Positions 47,825-56,832 of a stretch of 64,000 bases of DNA are shown here, piece after piece. Each line of letters starts with the position of its first letter. Within the stretch, counting starts at the first letter, position 1. The DNA is from Occultella gossypii (GTDB lineage: Bacteria > Actinomycetota > Actinomycetes > Actinomycetales > Beutenbergiaceae): assembly GCF_019947135.1 (NCBI RefSeq), contig NZ_JAGSHT010000020.1, forward strand, positions 62,001 through 126,000, read 5' to 3'. Made by a program: the position numbers and the translations under genes. The notes below the pieces were generated by a model. That model was not told where the DNA came from and searched no databases. It saw only the letters and a list, made by a program, of their open reading frames with translations.

Positions 47825-48477
47825 CAGTGCTGCCCCTCGCTCGGTGCCCGCCACCGGCCACCACGGTGGGCGGCCACCCAGGCGGCCACCTGGGTGCGTC
47901 GCTGCAGGCCCATCTTCGCGAGCAGCGACGTGATGTGGTTCTTGACGGTCTTCTCGGCCACCCCGAGCCGGTCCGCGATCTCGCGGTTCGACAGGCCCTC
48001 CCCGATCAGGTCGAGCACCTTCAGCTCGCTCGGGGTCAGGTCCGCCGTCGGGTCCGGGTGGGCGTCCTGGCGGCGGGTCACGGTCCGGTCGTCGAGCAGC
48101 GTCCGTCCGGCTGCGACGGCCCGGATCACGTCCGCGATCTCGGCGCCGCGCACGGACTTGAGCACGAACGCCTTCGCCCCGGCGGCCAGGGCCGCGGCGA
48201 CCGCGTCGTCGTCGTCGAAGGAGGTCAGTACCACCGCCCGCGCTTCCGGCAGCACCCGCGCGGCCTCGGTGATGATGTCCAGCCCGGTGCCGTCCGGAAG
48301 CTGCAGGTCCACGAGCAGCACATCCGGGCGGACCAGCGGCACGCGGCGATGCGCCTCGGCGACCGAGGACGCCTCGCCGACCACGGTCAGCCCCTCCGAA
48401 CGCTCGATCACCTCGGCGATGCCCCGCCGCACCACCTCGTGGTCATCGACAATCATCACGCGCACCGGATCCGTCAT
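47824..48477 (-). CDS. NarL/DevR-family response regulator
   Basis: This 217-residue protein has a receiver domain with phospho-acceptor Asp57 in VLLVDLQLPDG, preceded by the acidic pair VDDHE and followed by the Lys switch VLKSVRG. The LuxR-type HTH is near residues 150-205 (LTPSELKVLDLIGEGLSNRE). The HisKA_3 sensor at 42260 belongs to the kinase class that partners this regulator class, so they may form one two-component system although separated by other genes. It heads the dipeptidase-GDPD run. Confidence 0.9.
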   Translation of the reverse strand: MTDPVRVMIVDDHEVVRRGIAEVIERSEGLTVVGEASSVAEAHRRVPLVRPDVLLVDLQLPDGTGLDIITEAARVLPEARAVVLTSFDDDDAVAAALAAGAKAFVLKSVRGAEIADVIRAVAAGRTLLDDRTVTRRQDAHPDPTADLTPSELKVLDLIGEGLSNREIADRLGVAEKTVKNHITSLLAKMGLQRRTQVAAWVAAHRGGRWRAPSEGQH

Positions 48478-48575
48478 GGCTGCGAGCCTATCGGCCCGGC
48501 GACGCCCGGAGAGTGCGGACCGGGCGAGCGGAACGGCACGCAGCAGCCCTTCTCGGCGAGCGGCGCGGGGCCGAG

Positions 48576-49601
48576 TCAGCCTCGCGGAACCTGCGCAGTG
48601 GAGCGCCGCACCTGCAGCTCCACCGGCACCACGCGCGGGCCGGGCTCCGGCACGCGCGCCGCTGCGCCCTCCGGCGGCACCTCGGCAAGGAGCAGGTCCA
48701 CGGCCGCCGCACCCATCCGCTGCGCCGGGACCGCCACCGTGGTCAGGGCCGGGGCGAGCAGGCGGGCGACCGGTACGTCGTCGAAGCCGACGACGCTCAT
48801 CGCCTCCGGGACGCCGACGCCACGTTCGCCGAGGCGCCCGAGCAGCCCGAGGGCGAGCTGGTCGTTGAACACCAGGACCGCCGTGACGCCCTCGGCGATG
48901 GCCAGGTCCGCGGCCGCCACGCCGCCGGCCGGCCCCGGTCGGAACGCGCCGAGGTCCACGATCGTCACGTCCCGGTCTTGGGCCCGCCAGGCATCCACCG
49001 CGACGGTCAGGCCGGCGCGCCGCTCGGCGTCCGACCACGACGTCGCCGGCCCGCCGGCGTACCCGATCCGGGTGTGGCCGAGGGCGAGCAGGTGCCCCAC
49101 GGCCTGCCGGATGCCGTCGGCGTTGTCCGCGGTGACGGCCGGGACCCCGGGCAGCGACCGGTTGATCAGCACGATGCGGCTGCGCGCGGCGAGCGCGAGC
49201 AGGTCGGCGTCGGCGGCGCGCGGGGAGGCCAGGATCATCCGGTCCACGTCCGCGGCGAGCTGCCCGAGGACCTCCCGCTCGCGGTCGACGTCCTCGTCGG
49301 TGTCGGCGATGATCGCGGTCAGACCGGCTGCCCGAACCCGGTTCTGCATGCCCTTGGCCACCGAGGAGTAGAACGGGTTCTCCAGGTCGGGGATGACCAG
49401 GCCCACGGACTGGCCCCGGCCGGTGACGAGCGCGCGGGCGGCCCGGTTCGGTTCGTAGCCGAGCGCGGCGGCCGCCCGGCGGACCCGGTCCGCGGTGGCC
49501 GCGGCCACGGTGGTGGAGCCGGCGAGGGCACGCGACACCGTCGCAATGGAGACGCCGGCCTCCCGCGCGACGTCGTGGATCGTGACCACACCCTCCGCCA
49601 T
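48576..49601 (-). CDS. LacI-family regulator of the keto-deoxy-gluconate genes
   Basis: This 341-residue protein starts MAEGVVTIHDVAREAGVSIA then TVSRALAG, the LacI HTH with hinge helix, and has the periplasmic-binding-like effector domain (LVIPDLENPFYSSVAKGM, VVGFDDVPVARLLAPALTTV). ATG 49601 is chosen over 49640 because family proteins start just before the HTH. It is divergent from eda, and AACGTT-centred palindromes lie in the shared interval, so it most likely controls the sugar-acid operon and itself. Confidence 0.9.
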   Translation of the reverse strand: MAEGVVTIHDVAREAGVSIATVSRALAGSTTVAAATADRVRRAAAALGYEPNRAARALVTGRGQSVGLVIPDLENPFYSSVAKGMQNRVRAAGLTAIIADTDEDVDREREVLGQLAADVDRMILASPRAADADLLALAARSRIVLINRSLPGVPAVTADNADGIRQAVGHLLALGHTRIGYAGGPATSWSDAERRAGLTVAVDAWRAQDRDVTIVDLGAFRPGPAGGVAAADLAIAEGVTAVLVFNDQLALGLLGRLGERGVGVPEAMSVVGFDDVPVARLLAPALTTVAVPAQRMGAAAVDLLLAEVPPEGAAARVPEPGPRVVPVELQVRRSTAQVPRG

Positions 49602-49624
49602 TCGCACCTCCGACCGATCGCCAC

Positions 49625-49632
49625 AAACGTTT
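49625..49632. promoter_or_regulatory. LacI-type operator near the regulator start
   Basis: AAACGTTT is a perfect 8-bp palindrome with the central CG typical of LacI-family sites, 24 nt upstream of the LacI gene start. It may be an autoregulatory site. Confidence 0.5.
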
Positions 49633-49692
49633 ACATCCACCCTTGTCGCCCCATCCTTACCGTGCTAGCGTCGCTGGTCAAGACCAATCCTG

Positions 49693-49702
49693 AAAACGTT
49701 TT
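49693..49702. promoter_or_regulatory. LacI-type operator upstream of eda
   Basis: AAAACGTTTT is a perfect 10-bp palindrome 22 nt before the aldolase start, near where RNA polymerase would bind. It shares the AAACGTTT core with the site at 49625. Confidence 0.6.
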
Positions 49703-49724
49703 GATTCGCGGAAGGCTCTCTCCC

Positions 49725-50351
49725 ATGACCGAACTGCTCGACCAGATCGCCGCCGCCCGGCTCGTGCCGGTCGTCGTCCTCGACGACGCCAAGGACGCCG
49801 CTCCGCTGGCGCACGCGCTGATCGCCGGCGGCCTGCCCGTGGCCGAGGTGACGTTCCGCACCGACGCCGCCGTGGCGTCGATCAAGGCGATGTCCGCCAT
49901 CGACGGCATGCTCGTCGGCGCCGGCACCGTCCTGACCGCCGAGCAGGTCGACGCCGCCGTGGACGCCGGGGCCAGCTACATCGTCTCCCCCGGGCTGTCC
50001 ACCGCCGTCGTGCGCCGCGCCAAGGAGCGGGGTGTACTCGCCCTGCCCGGCGCGGTCACCGCCACCGAGGTGCAGGCCGCTCTCGCCGAGGGCCTGACCG
50101 CCGTGAAGTTCTTCCCCGCCGAGACCTCCGGCGGCGCCGCCGCGATCAAGGCGCTGTCCGCCCCGTTCGCCGGTCTGAAGTTCGTCCCGACCGGCGGCAT
50201 CGGCCCGAAGAACGTTGCCGAGTACACGGCCGTCTCCGCGGTGCTGGCCATCGGCGGCAGCTGGATGGTCCCCCGGGACAAGGTCGCCGCCGGCGCCTTC
50301 GACGAGATCACCGCCCTGACCGCCGAGGCCGTCGCCCTCGTCCGCGGCTGA
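49725..50351 (+). CDS. eda: 2-keto-3-deoxy-6-phosphogluconate aldolase
   Basis: This 208-residue TIM-barrel class I aldolase has the Schiff-base Lys in GLTAVKFFPAETSGG and the substrate-binding Arg in VAEVTFRTDAAV. Further markers are GAGTVLTAEQVD and PTGGIGPKN with the ending AIGGSWMVP, all Eda-type. It splits KDPG to pyruvate and glyceraldehyde-3-phosphate. It is first in an operon with a keto-deoxy-gluconate kinase 51 nt downstream, under the LacI regulator. Confidence 0.92.
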   Translation: MTELLDQIAAARLVPVVVLDDAKDAAPLAHALIAGGLPVAEVTFRTDAAVASIKAMSAIDGMLVGAGTVLTAEQVDAAVDAGASYIVSPGLSTAVVRRAKERGVLALPGAVTATEVQAALAEGLTAVKFFPAETSGGAAAIKALSAPFAGLKFVPTGGIGPKNVAEYTAVSAVLAIGGSWMVPRDKVAAGAFDEITALTAEAVALVRG

Positions 50352-50402
50352 GCCGCGCCCGCTCCCCACGAACCCGCAACCGTCCACGGAGGACCCCCAG
50401 CC

Positions 50403-51503
50403 ATGAGCCTGACCATCCGCCCCGCCGCCGAGTGCCGCTACGACATCGTCTCCCTCGGTGAGGTGATGCTGCGACTCGACCCGGGCGAGGGACGCATCCG
50501 CACCACCCGCCAGTTCCGCGCCTGGGAGGGCGGCGGCGAGTACAACGTCGCCCGCGGCCTGCGCCGCGCGTTCGGGCTGCGCGCCGCCGTTGTCACCGCG
50601 CTCGCCGAGAACGAGGTGGGCCGCCTCGTGGAGGACTTCATCCTCCAGGGCGGCGTCGACACCCAGTTCATCAAGTGGGTGCCCTACGACGGCATCGGTC
50701 GCGAGGTCCGCAACGGCCTGAACTTCACCGAGCGCGGCTTCGGCGTGCGCGGCGCCGTCGGGGTCTCCGACCGCGGCAACACCGCCACCAGCCAGCTGAA
50801 GCCGGGCGACATCGACTGGGACCACCTGTTCGGTGAGCTCGGCGTCCGCTGGCTGCACACCGGCGGGATCTTCGCCGCGCTGAGCGAGTCCACCGCCGAG
50901 GTGGTCGTGGAGGCCGTGACCGCCGCCAAGAAGCACGGCACCGTGGTCTCCTACGACCTCAACTACCGGCCGAGCCTGTGGAAGTCGATCGGCGGCCAGG
51001 CCAAGGCACAGGAGGTCAACAAGGCGATCGCGGGGCACATCGACGTCATGATCGGCAACGAGGAGGACTTCACGGCCTCGCTCGGCTTCGAGGTCGAGGG
51101 CGTCGACGAGAACCTCTCCGACCTGGATATCTCGAAGTTCCAGTCGATGATCGCGACCGCCTCGGCCGCCTACCCGAACTTCCAGGTCATCGGGAACACC
51201 CTGCGCACCGTGCACTCCGCCTCGGACAACGACTGGGGCGCGATCGCGTGGAGCAAGGAGGAGGGCTTCGCCCAGGCCACGCACCGGCCGCACCTGGAGA
51301 TCCTGGACCGTGTCGGCGGTGGGGACTCCTTCGCCTCCGGCCTGATCTTCGGTCTCCTCGAGGGCGAGCCGCTGAGCACCGCCGTCGAGTACGGCGCCGC
51401 CCACGGGGCGCTCGCCATGACCACCCCGGGCGACACCACCATGGTCACCAAGGCCGAGGTGCTCAAGCTCGCCGGCGGCGGGAGCGCCCGCGTCGACCGC
51501 TGA
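50403..51503 (+). CDS. kdgK: 2-keto-3-deoxygluconate kinase (PfkB family)
   Basis: This 366-residue ribokinase-fold protein has an N-terminal signature near SLGEVMLRLDPGEGRI and GGGEYNVARGLRRAFG. The C-terminal PfkB catalytic signature is DRVGGGDSFASGLIFGLLEG, with the base Asp in GGGDSF. It phosphorylates keto-deoxy-gluconate to KDPG for the aldolase. It is longer than common KdgK proteins (about 310) because of an extended middle segment with helical HIDVMIGNEEDFTASLGFE. Confidence 0.88.
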   Translation: MSLTIRPAAECRYDIVSLGEVMLRLDPGEGRIRTTRQFRAWEGGGEYNVARGLRRAFGLRAAVVTALAENEVGRLVEDFILQGGVDTQFIKWVPYDGIGREVRNGLNFTERGFGVRGAVGVSDRGNTATSQLKPGDIDWDHLFGELGVRWLHTGGIFAALSESTAEVVVEAVTAAKKHGTVVSYDLNYRPSLWKSIGGQAKAQEVNKAIAGHIDVMIGNEEDFTASLGFEVEGVDENLSDLDISKFQSMIATASAAYPNFQVIGNTLRTVHSASDNDWGAIAWSKEEGFAQATHRPHLEILDRVGGGDSFASGLIFGLLEGEPLSTAVEYGAAHGALAMTTPGDTTMVTKAEVLKLAGGGSARVDR

Positions 51504-51564
51504 CGCGTTCCATCAGGTGACCAGGGTGCGGCCGGCAGCGGATCCACAAGTACGCTCAGGATCC

Positions 51565-52521
51565 ATGCACAGCCGCACCCTGCTCACGTTCGGCGAGACG
51601 ATGGGCCGCCTCGACGCCGAGGGCATCGGCCTGCTCGACGGCGTCCGTCCGCTCTCCCTGAAGCTCGCCGGAGCCGAGAGCAACGTCGCCATCGCGGCCG
51701 CCCGCCTCGGCGCCGACGTCACCTGGGTGGGCCGGGTGGGACCCGACGGCGTCGGTGACCTCATCGAGCGACGGTTGCGTGCCGAGGGGGTGGCGACGCG
51801 GGCGCTGCGCGACGCCGCGTTCACCGGTCTCATGATCTCCTCGCGGCGCACCAGCGCCGGGGTTCGGGTGGACTACCACCGGGCCGGCAGCGCCGGATCC
51901 CGGCTGCGCCCTTCGGACCTGCCCCAGGACCTGATCGCCGGCGCAGGCGTGCTGCATGTCACCGGCATCACCCCGGCCCTGAGCGCGGGCGCACGGGAGG
52001 CGACGTTCTACGCCGTCGACGTCGCCCGCGCCGCCGGCGTGCTGGTGTCGGTGGACGTCAACCACCGCGCGAAACTCTGGTCGGCGCAGGAAGCGGCGCC
52101 GGTGCTGCGCGACCTCGTCGCCCGCGCGGACCTCGTGTTCGCCGGACCGGAGGAGGCCCGCCTGGTGCTCGACGCACCGAACGATGACGCGGACCCGCTG
52201 ACCCTGGCTCGCGCGGTGGTCGCCCTCGGGCCGACCGCGGTGATCATCAAGGACGGCCCCCGCGGCGCCGTCGCCATGGTCGACGGAGTCGAGCACGTCG
52301 CTCCCCCGGTGCCGGTGCACGCGGTGGACCCGGTCGGCGCGGGCGATGCGTTCGTCGGCGGCTACCTCGCCGACCTGCTCGCCGGCGCCGACCCCGCCCA
52401 GTGCCTGACCACGGCCGCCCGCACCGGCGCCTACGCCGTCACCGTGCCCGGCGACTGCGAGCACCTGCCCTACCGGCACGAGCTGGCCGCGTTCGCCGCC
52501 GCCGAGGACGTGGCGCGGTGA
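51565..52521 (+). CDS. Second PfkB-family sugar kinase
   Basis: This 318-residue protein has ribokinase-fold markers LKLAGAESNVAIAAARLGAD and DPVGAGDAFVGGYLADLL with the catalytic Asp in GAGD. It is the usual KdgK length. ATG 51565 is preferred over the one at 51517, where the extra stretch lacks similarity. It lies between the longer kinase and a second aldolase; keto-deoxy-gluconate or a related keto-deoxy sugar is the likely substrate. 40 nt separate it from the aldolase. Confidence 0.85.
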   Translation: MHSRTLLTFGETMGRLDAEGIGLLDGVRPLSLKLAGAESNVAIAAARLGADVTWVGRVGPDGVGDLIERRLRAEGVATRALRDAAFTGLMISSRRTSAGVRVDYHRAGSAGSRLRPSDLPQDLIAGAGVLHVTGITPALSAGAREATFYAVDVARAAGVLVSVDVNHRAKLWSAQEAAPVLRDLVARADLVFAGPEEARLVLDAPNDDADPLTLARAVVALGPTAVIIKDGPRGAVAMVDGVEHVAPPVPVHAVDPVGAGDAFVGGYLADLLAGADPAQCLTTAARTGAYAVTVPGDCEHLPYRHELAAFAAAEDVAR

Positions 52522-52561
52522 CCACCGGTCCCCATCCCTCGAACCCACCCAGGAGCCTGAC

Positions 52562-53194
52562 GTGACCACGCCCACCGTGCACCCGTTCACCGCCTACTTC
52601 GACGCCGCCTACGCGGCGGTGCCGGTGATGGCGATCCTGCGTGGCTACTCCCCCGCGCGCACCGTCGAGCTGTGCACCCGCGCGTGGGACCTCGGCCTGA
52701 CCCAGGTGGAGGTCCCGATCCAGACCCCCGACGCCGTGCCCTCGCTCGAGGCGGCCGTGGCGGCGGCACGCGAGCGCGGCGCGGAGGTCGGCGCAGGCAC
52801 CGTCATCACGGTCGAGCAGGTGGACCTCGCACACCAGGTCGGCGCCGTTTTCACGGTGGCGCCGGGCTTCGACCCGGAGGTCATCGCTCGCAGCATGGAG
52901 CTCGGGGTGCCGCACGTGCCGGGGGTGTCGACGTCGTCGGAGATCCAGCAGGCGGGCAAGCTCGGCCTGGCCTGGGTGAAGGCGTTCCCCGCGTCCGTGC
53001 TCGGCCCGGCCTGGATCAAGGCAGTCCTGGCCCCGTTCCCGGGCGTCAAGATCGTGGCCACAGGCGGCATCAACGCAGCGAACGCGGCCGAGTACCTGGA
53101 CGCCGGCGCCCGCGTGGTCTCGCTCGGGTCCGCCCTGGAGGACCCGAGCCAGCTGGACCGGGTCGCGGCGCTGCTGGCATCTCGGGTGGCCTGA
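52562..53194 (+). CDS. Second KDPG/KHG-type aldolase
   Basis: This 210-residue protein has the barrel with VMAILRGYSPARTVEL, GLTQVEVPIQTPDAV, GAGTVITVEQV, the putative Schiff-base Lys in LAWVKAFPASVLGP and ATGGINAANAAEYL. It is closer to the keto-hydroxyglutarate/KDPGal branch than to the first aldolase, having KAFPAS instead of KFFPAE. Together with the adjacent kinase it makes a second kinase-aldolase pair in the same operon. Confidence 0.87.
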   Translation: MTTPTVHPFTAYFDAAYAAVPVMAILRGYSPARTVELCTRAWDLGLTQVEVPIQTPDAVPSLEAAVAAARERGAEVGAGTVITVEQVDLAHQVGAVFTVAPGFDPEVIARSMELGVPHVPGVSTSSEIQQAGKLGLAWVKAFPASVLGPAWIKAVLAPFPGVKIVATGGINAANAAEYLDAGARVVSLGSALEDPSQLDRVAALLASRVA

Positions 53195-53286
53195 GCCGCT
53201 CCCTGAGGATCGAGACCATCCGAACGTTCAATACGTCAACCCAGCCCGGATGACCTGGATCACTGCGACCGGACGTTCGCCTCACT

Positions 53287-53310
53287 TACATACAGACACG
53301 CATGTATGTA
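53287..53310. promoter_or_regulatory. TetR-type operator upstream of the membrane protein/TetR pair
   Basis: TACATACA and TGTATGTA are perfect 8-bp arms with an 8-nt spacer, 44 nt before the membrane protein start. It is AT-rich in GC-rich DNA. The TetR regulator encoded two genes on is the obvious binder. Confidence 0.65.
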
Positions 53311-53354
53311 TGGTGGAAGCAGGCGACCGTCGCCGTGGATATGAGGTGAAGACG

Positions 53355-53870
53355 ATGAGTGGTGTGCAGGCGAATCGTGCGGCCCCCAAGGCAGAGCACG
53401 GATACGCAGGGCCGGCCGCACCTTCCGGGAGAGCCGGGATGAGGTGGACGGCGTTCCGGGTCGGCGCGATCGCATGGGTGTTCACCGGCGTGGCGCACGA
53501 CATCCTGGAGTTCGTACTCCCCGTGGATCCTGAGCTGACGGCGGCGATGCGGGCTTCCAACATCCAGGTGGGGCCCGCGACGCTCAATGCCGAGCTGTTG
53601 AACCGTGGCGTGAGCCTGGCCATGGGCCTGACGATGATCGTCGTGGGTGTCCTGCTGTGGATGATCGCGGATCTCGTCCGGTCCGGGCCCGAGCGCGGTC
53701 TTCGGTTCGGCGTCGTGGCGCTGGTCAGCAGCGCCGCACTGCTTGCCGTCGCCGTGGTGCTGATCCCGGGGCCGCCGCTGGTGACGTTCACCGTCGCCAC
53801 GATCGCGTTCGCGGTCGCGCTGGCTCCGCGCCGTGCTCGATCGCAAGCACAGGGCGGAGCGGTCTCATGA
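53355..53870 (+). CDS. Four-helix membrane protein coupled to a TetR regulator
   Basis: This 171-residue protein has four hydrophobic segments (FRVGAIAWVFTGVAHDILEF, SLAMGLTMIVVGVLLWMIAD, FGVVALVSSAALLAVAVVL, VTFTVATIAFAVAL) with a short cytoplasmic start. ATG 53355 is chosen because it is closest to the first helix and follows the operator. Small helix-bundle proteins of this type are often regulated by a neighbouring TetR; the function is unknown. The stop overlaps the TetR start (ATGA). Confidence 0.75.
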   Translation: MSGVQANRAAPKAEHGYAGPAAPSGRAGMRWTAFRVGAIAWVFTGVAHDILEFVLPVDPELTAAMRASNIQVGPATLNAELLNRGVSLAMGLTMIVVGVLLWMIADLVRSGPERGLRFGVVALVSSAALLAVAVVLIPGPPLVTFTVATIAFAVALAPRRARSQAQGGAVS

Positions 53871-54487
53871 CCGAGGAGCTCCCGGTCCGGCGTACGCAGG
53901 TGGAGCGCCGGGCGCTGTCCCGGAGCGCGCTCATCGAGGCGGCCGCGATCCGACTCTCGGCTGCCGGCTACGCCGGGCTCGTCCTCGAGCAGGTCGCGCG
54001 CGACGCGGGCTACACACGCGGAGCGGTGTACCACCAGTTCGCGGGCAAGGACGAGCTCGCACTGGCGGTCGTGGAATGGGTCGCCGGACTCTGGGATGCC
54101 GAAGTAGGGCGGTGCGGCAAGGACCAGAGCGAGCCCGACGAAGCCCTGCTCGCGGTCGCAAGAGCGCATGCGCTCTTCTGCCGCCGCCCCATCGCACAAG
54201 TGATGCTGACGCTTCGCATCGAGTTCCTCGGACAGGATCATCCGGTTGGCACGGCTGTTGCCGACGCGGTCGGAGACCTCGAGACCTGGTGCGCCGAACT
54301 CATCACGCAGGGCCGGGCCACCGGCCGGATTCCGGACGGTCCCCCGGCGCACAGCACCGCGTCCGCCTTCCTCGCCGTGCTCGAAGCCGTCGGCATCCAT
54401 GGAGGTGGCCAGCCTCCACACGATGTCGAGCTCGCGGAGCGTGCTGCGCGAGGAGTGTTGGGCCTGCCTGCGGTGACGGGACCGTGA
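53867..54487 (+). CDS. TetR-family regulator
   Basis: In this 206-residue protein the HTH covers about residues 18-62 (ALIEAAAIRLSAAGYAGLVL, GYTRGAVYHQFAGKDELALA), with a helical ligand-binding part after it that includes a TetR_C-type segment. It is translationally coupled to the membrane protein and likely binds the palindrome at 53287-53310. It converges on mutM. Confidence 0.9.
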   Translation: MTEELPVRRTQVERRALSRSALIEAAAIRLSAAGYAGLVLEQVARDAGYTRGAVYHQFAGKDELALAVVEWVAGLWDAEVGRCGKDQSEPDEALLAVARAHALFCRRPIAQVMLTLRIEFLGQDHPVGTAVADAVGDLETWCAELITQGRATGRIPDGPPAHSTASAFLAVLEAVGIHGGGQPPHDVELAERAARGVLGLPAVTGP

Positions 54488-54530
54488 TGGCTGGCCGGCT
54501 CCCGCTTCTCGGGTGGCACCACCCGCTCGC

Positions 54531-55493
54531 TCAGTGGCCGGCCGAGCGTTCTCGGGGCCGCCGCTGGCAGCGCGGGCAGAAGTACGAGGACCGGTTCATG
54601 AAGGCCTCCCGCACGATGGCGGTGCCGCACCGCGGGCACGGCTCACCCTCCCGCCCGTACACGGCCAGGGACCGGTCGAAGTAGCCGCTCGCCCCGTTCA
54701 CGTTGACGTACAGGGCGTCGAAGCTGGTGCCGCCGGCCACGAGTGCCTCGGTCATCACCTCGGTGGCGGCGTCCAGGACCTCCGCGACCTGGCCGGCACG
54801 GAGCCGGTCCGTGGGCCGGGCGTAGTGCAGCCGGGCCCGCCAGAGTGCCTCGTCGGCATAGATGTTGCCGACGCCGGAGACCGTCTCCTGGTCCAGCAGC
54901 ACGCGCTTGATGCCGCGCGACCCGGAGCGGATCCGCCGGTTCAGTGCCCTCCGAGCCGGCGTCGGGGTTGCGTCGAGGGCGGTCAGCAGTGGGTCGAGCA
55001 GGTCCCTCGCGATGTGCGCCACGGGCGCCGGCAGGTACGCCCGATCGGGCGACGTGCCTGCGAAACCGCCGGGGCCGCCGTCGGGCGTGGGCACGAGCGG
55101 CACCACGGTGAGGTAGCCGAAGGTGCGCTGGTCCACGAAGTGCAGTTCGGAGCCGTCGGCGAAGCCGACGCGCGCGCGCAGGTGCGGGTTGCGATCGGCG
55201 CCGGGCGCGCTCGCACCCGAGACGAGCAGCTGGCCGCTCATGCCGAGGTGGGCCAGGAGGGCGTGGTCCTCGGCGACGCCGTCAGGGCCGTCCAGGGTGA
55301 GCCAGAGGAACTTGCCGCGGCGCACGGCGGCGCTGAGCGTCCGGTCGGTCAGCATCGCGGTGAGTTCGTCGGCGCCGCCCTCCTGATGCCGCACGGCGCG
55401 GTCCCGGAGCACCTCGACGGCGGTGATGCGGCGGCCGAGTACGTGGTCGGCGAGGCCGGCCCGGACGGTCTCGACCTCGGGGAGTTCGGGCAC
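54531..55493 (-). CDS. mutM: Formamidopyrimidine-DNA glycosylase (Fpg/MutM)
   Basis: This 320-residue protein starts [14 protein letters not shown] with the catalytic Pro2 and Glu3, has [12 protein letters not shown] with the DNA-contacting Lys, and ends with a zinc finger [13 protein letters not shown]...YFCPRCQ. It removes 8-oxoguanine and other oxidised purines. It follows rnc by two bases in the conserved rnc-mutM order. Confidence 0.96.
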   Translation of the reverse strand: MPELPEVETVRAGLADHVLGRRITAVEVLRDRAVRHQEGGADELTAMLTDRTLSAAVRRGKFLWLTLDGPDGVAEDHALLAHLGMSGQLLVSGASAPGADRNPHLRARVGFADGSELHFVDQRTFGYLTVVPLVPTPDGGPGGFAGTSPDRAYLPAPVAHIARDLLDPLLTALDATPTPARRALNRRIRSGSRGIKRVLLDQETVSGVGNIYADEALWRARLHYARPTDRLRAGQVAEVLDAATEVMTEALVAGGTSFDALYVNVNGASGYFDRSLAVYGREGEPCPRCGTAIVREAFMNRSSYFCPRCQRRPRERSAGH

Positions 55494-55495
55494 CC

Positions 55496-56218
55496 TCAGT
55501 CCCGCTCGGCGGCCAATGCGCGGTACGCCTGCTCGGCCGCGTTCTGCTCGGCGATCTTCTTCGAGGATCCCTCACCCTCGCCCCAGGCGACGTCGCCGAG
55601 GAGCAGCCGGGCGGTGAACGAGCGCTCGTGGTCGGGCCCGGTGCCGGAGACGTCGTACACGGGGGCGCCGAGGCCACGGTTGGCTGCCAGCTCCTGCACG
55701 CTGGTCTTCCAGTCCAGACCGGCCCCGAGGTCCGCCGCGGCCTGCAGGGTGGGTCCGACGAGGCGCTGCACCATCGCCCGGGTGAGTTCGAGCCCGTGGC
55801 ACAGGTAGACGGCACCGATCACGGCCTCGAGCGTGTCGGACAGGATCGAGTCCTTGTCCCGGCCGCCGGTGCCGGTCTCGCCCTTGCCGAGCAGGAGGTA
55901 GTCGCCCAGGTCGATGCCGCGGGCGGTCGCCGCGAGCGCCCGCTGGGAGACGGTCGCGGCACGCATCTTGGCCAGGTCGCCCTCGGACAGGTCCGGGTGG
56001 GCCCGGTAGAGGTGCTCGGTCACCACGACACCGAGGACCGCGTCGCCGAGGAACTCCAGCCGTTCGTTCGTCGGGATCCCGCCGGCCTCGTGGGCGAACG
56101 AGCGGTGGGTCAGGGCGAGGACGAGGAGCTCGGGATCGAGCTCGATGCCCAGGGACGCCATCAGCCTCGTCGCGCTCGGGGCGGAGACGTCGACCGCCTG
56201 GTCGTCCGCGGCGTTCAT
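55496..56218 (-). CDS. rnc: Ribonuclease III
   Basis: This 240-residue protein has the RNase III signature [20 protein letters not shown] with catalytic Glu/Asp, a second acidic site [13 protein letters not shown], and a double-stranded RNA-binding domain at the end ([35 protein letters not shown]). ATG 56218 overlaps the stop of the DUF177 gene by 4 nt. It processes rRNA precursors and structured mRNAs. Confidence 0.96.
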   Translation of the reverse strand: MNAADDQAVDVSAPSATRLMASLGIELDPELLVLALTHRSFAHEAGGIPTNERLEFLGDAVLGVVVTEHLYRAHPDLSEGDLAKMRAATVSQRALAATARGIDLGDYLLLGKGETGTGGRDKDSILSDTLEAVIGAVYLCHGLELTRAMVQRLVGPTLQAAADLGAGLDWKTSVQELAANRGLGAPVYDVSGTGPDHERSFTARLLLGDVAWGEGEGSSKKIAEQNAAEQAYRALAAERD

Positions 56219-56832
56219 CCGCGCGCCTCCGGGCCCGGGCCGGGCTTGGGTCGGTCGCTCGCTGCGGCTTCTGCGGAGTCCTCGGCGGCGGTCAGACCGC
56301 TCAGCGCGGCCCAGCGCGGGTCCAGGATCTCGTGGGCGTGCCCGGGCTCGGCGTCCTCGAGTCGGATCCCGCACTCGGGGCACAGGCCCGGGCAGTCCGG
56401 GCGGCACAGCGGCTGGAACGGCAGGGACAGCACGACGGCGTCCGTCACCGTCTCCTCGAGGTCGAGCAGTTCGCCGTTCATCTCCTTGAGCGGCTCCGCC
56501 TCCCCGTCCTCCTCCTCGATCTTCGGGTGGCGCCCGCCGGCGTAGGCGAACAGTTCGGTCAGGTCCACCTCGACGTCGTGGATGATGTCGCGCAGGCAGC
56601 GCACGCACTCACCGGTCGCCTCGGTCTCAGCGGTGCCGGTGACCAGCACGCCCTCCATCACGGCCTCGAGACGCAGGTCGAGCTCGATGGGGTTGCCGGC
56701 CTGGACGCCGATGACCTCGGTGCCCATCAGCTCCGCGGCCGGAACGGTCAGGTTCAGCTCGCGCATCGATCCGGGGCGCCTGCCGAGGTCGTGCGTGCTG
56801 ATCACGAACGGGCTCTGCGGGGTGTGGCTCAT
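56215..56832 (-). CDS. YceD/DUF177 family protein
   Basis: In this 205-residue protein the DUF177 marker is [20 protein letters not shown] with a Cys pair, followed by [16 protein letters not shown], the second Cys cluster. The family (YceD) is normally cotranscribed with rpmF (L32) and affects rRNA maturation. Here no L32 gene lies between it and rnc. The start overlaps the DivIVA-like gene by 4 nt. Confidence 0.9.
   Translation of the reverse strand: MSHTPQSPFVISTHDLGRRPGSMRELNLTVPAAELMGTEVIGVQAGNPIELDLRLEAVMEGVLVTGTAETEATGECVRCLRDIIHDVEVDLTELFAYAGGRHPKIEEEDGEAEPLKEMNGELLDLEETVTDAVVLSLPFQPLCRPDCPGLCPECGIRLEDAEPGHAHEILDPRWAALSGLTAAEDSAEAAASDRPKPGPGPEARG

Noticed and set aside
47824-49626. 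A 600-codon minus-strand frame that would fuse the response regulator to the LacI region
   Set aside because: Only the last 217 codons look like a protein family; the rest shadows the LacI gene in another frame.
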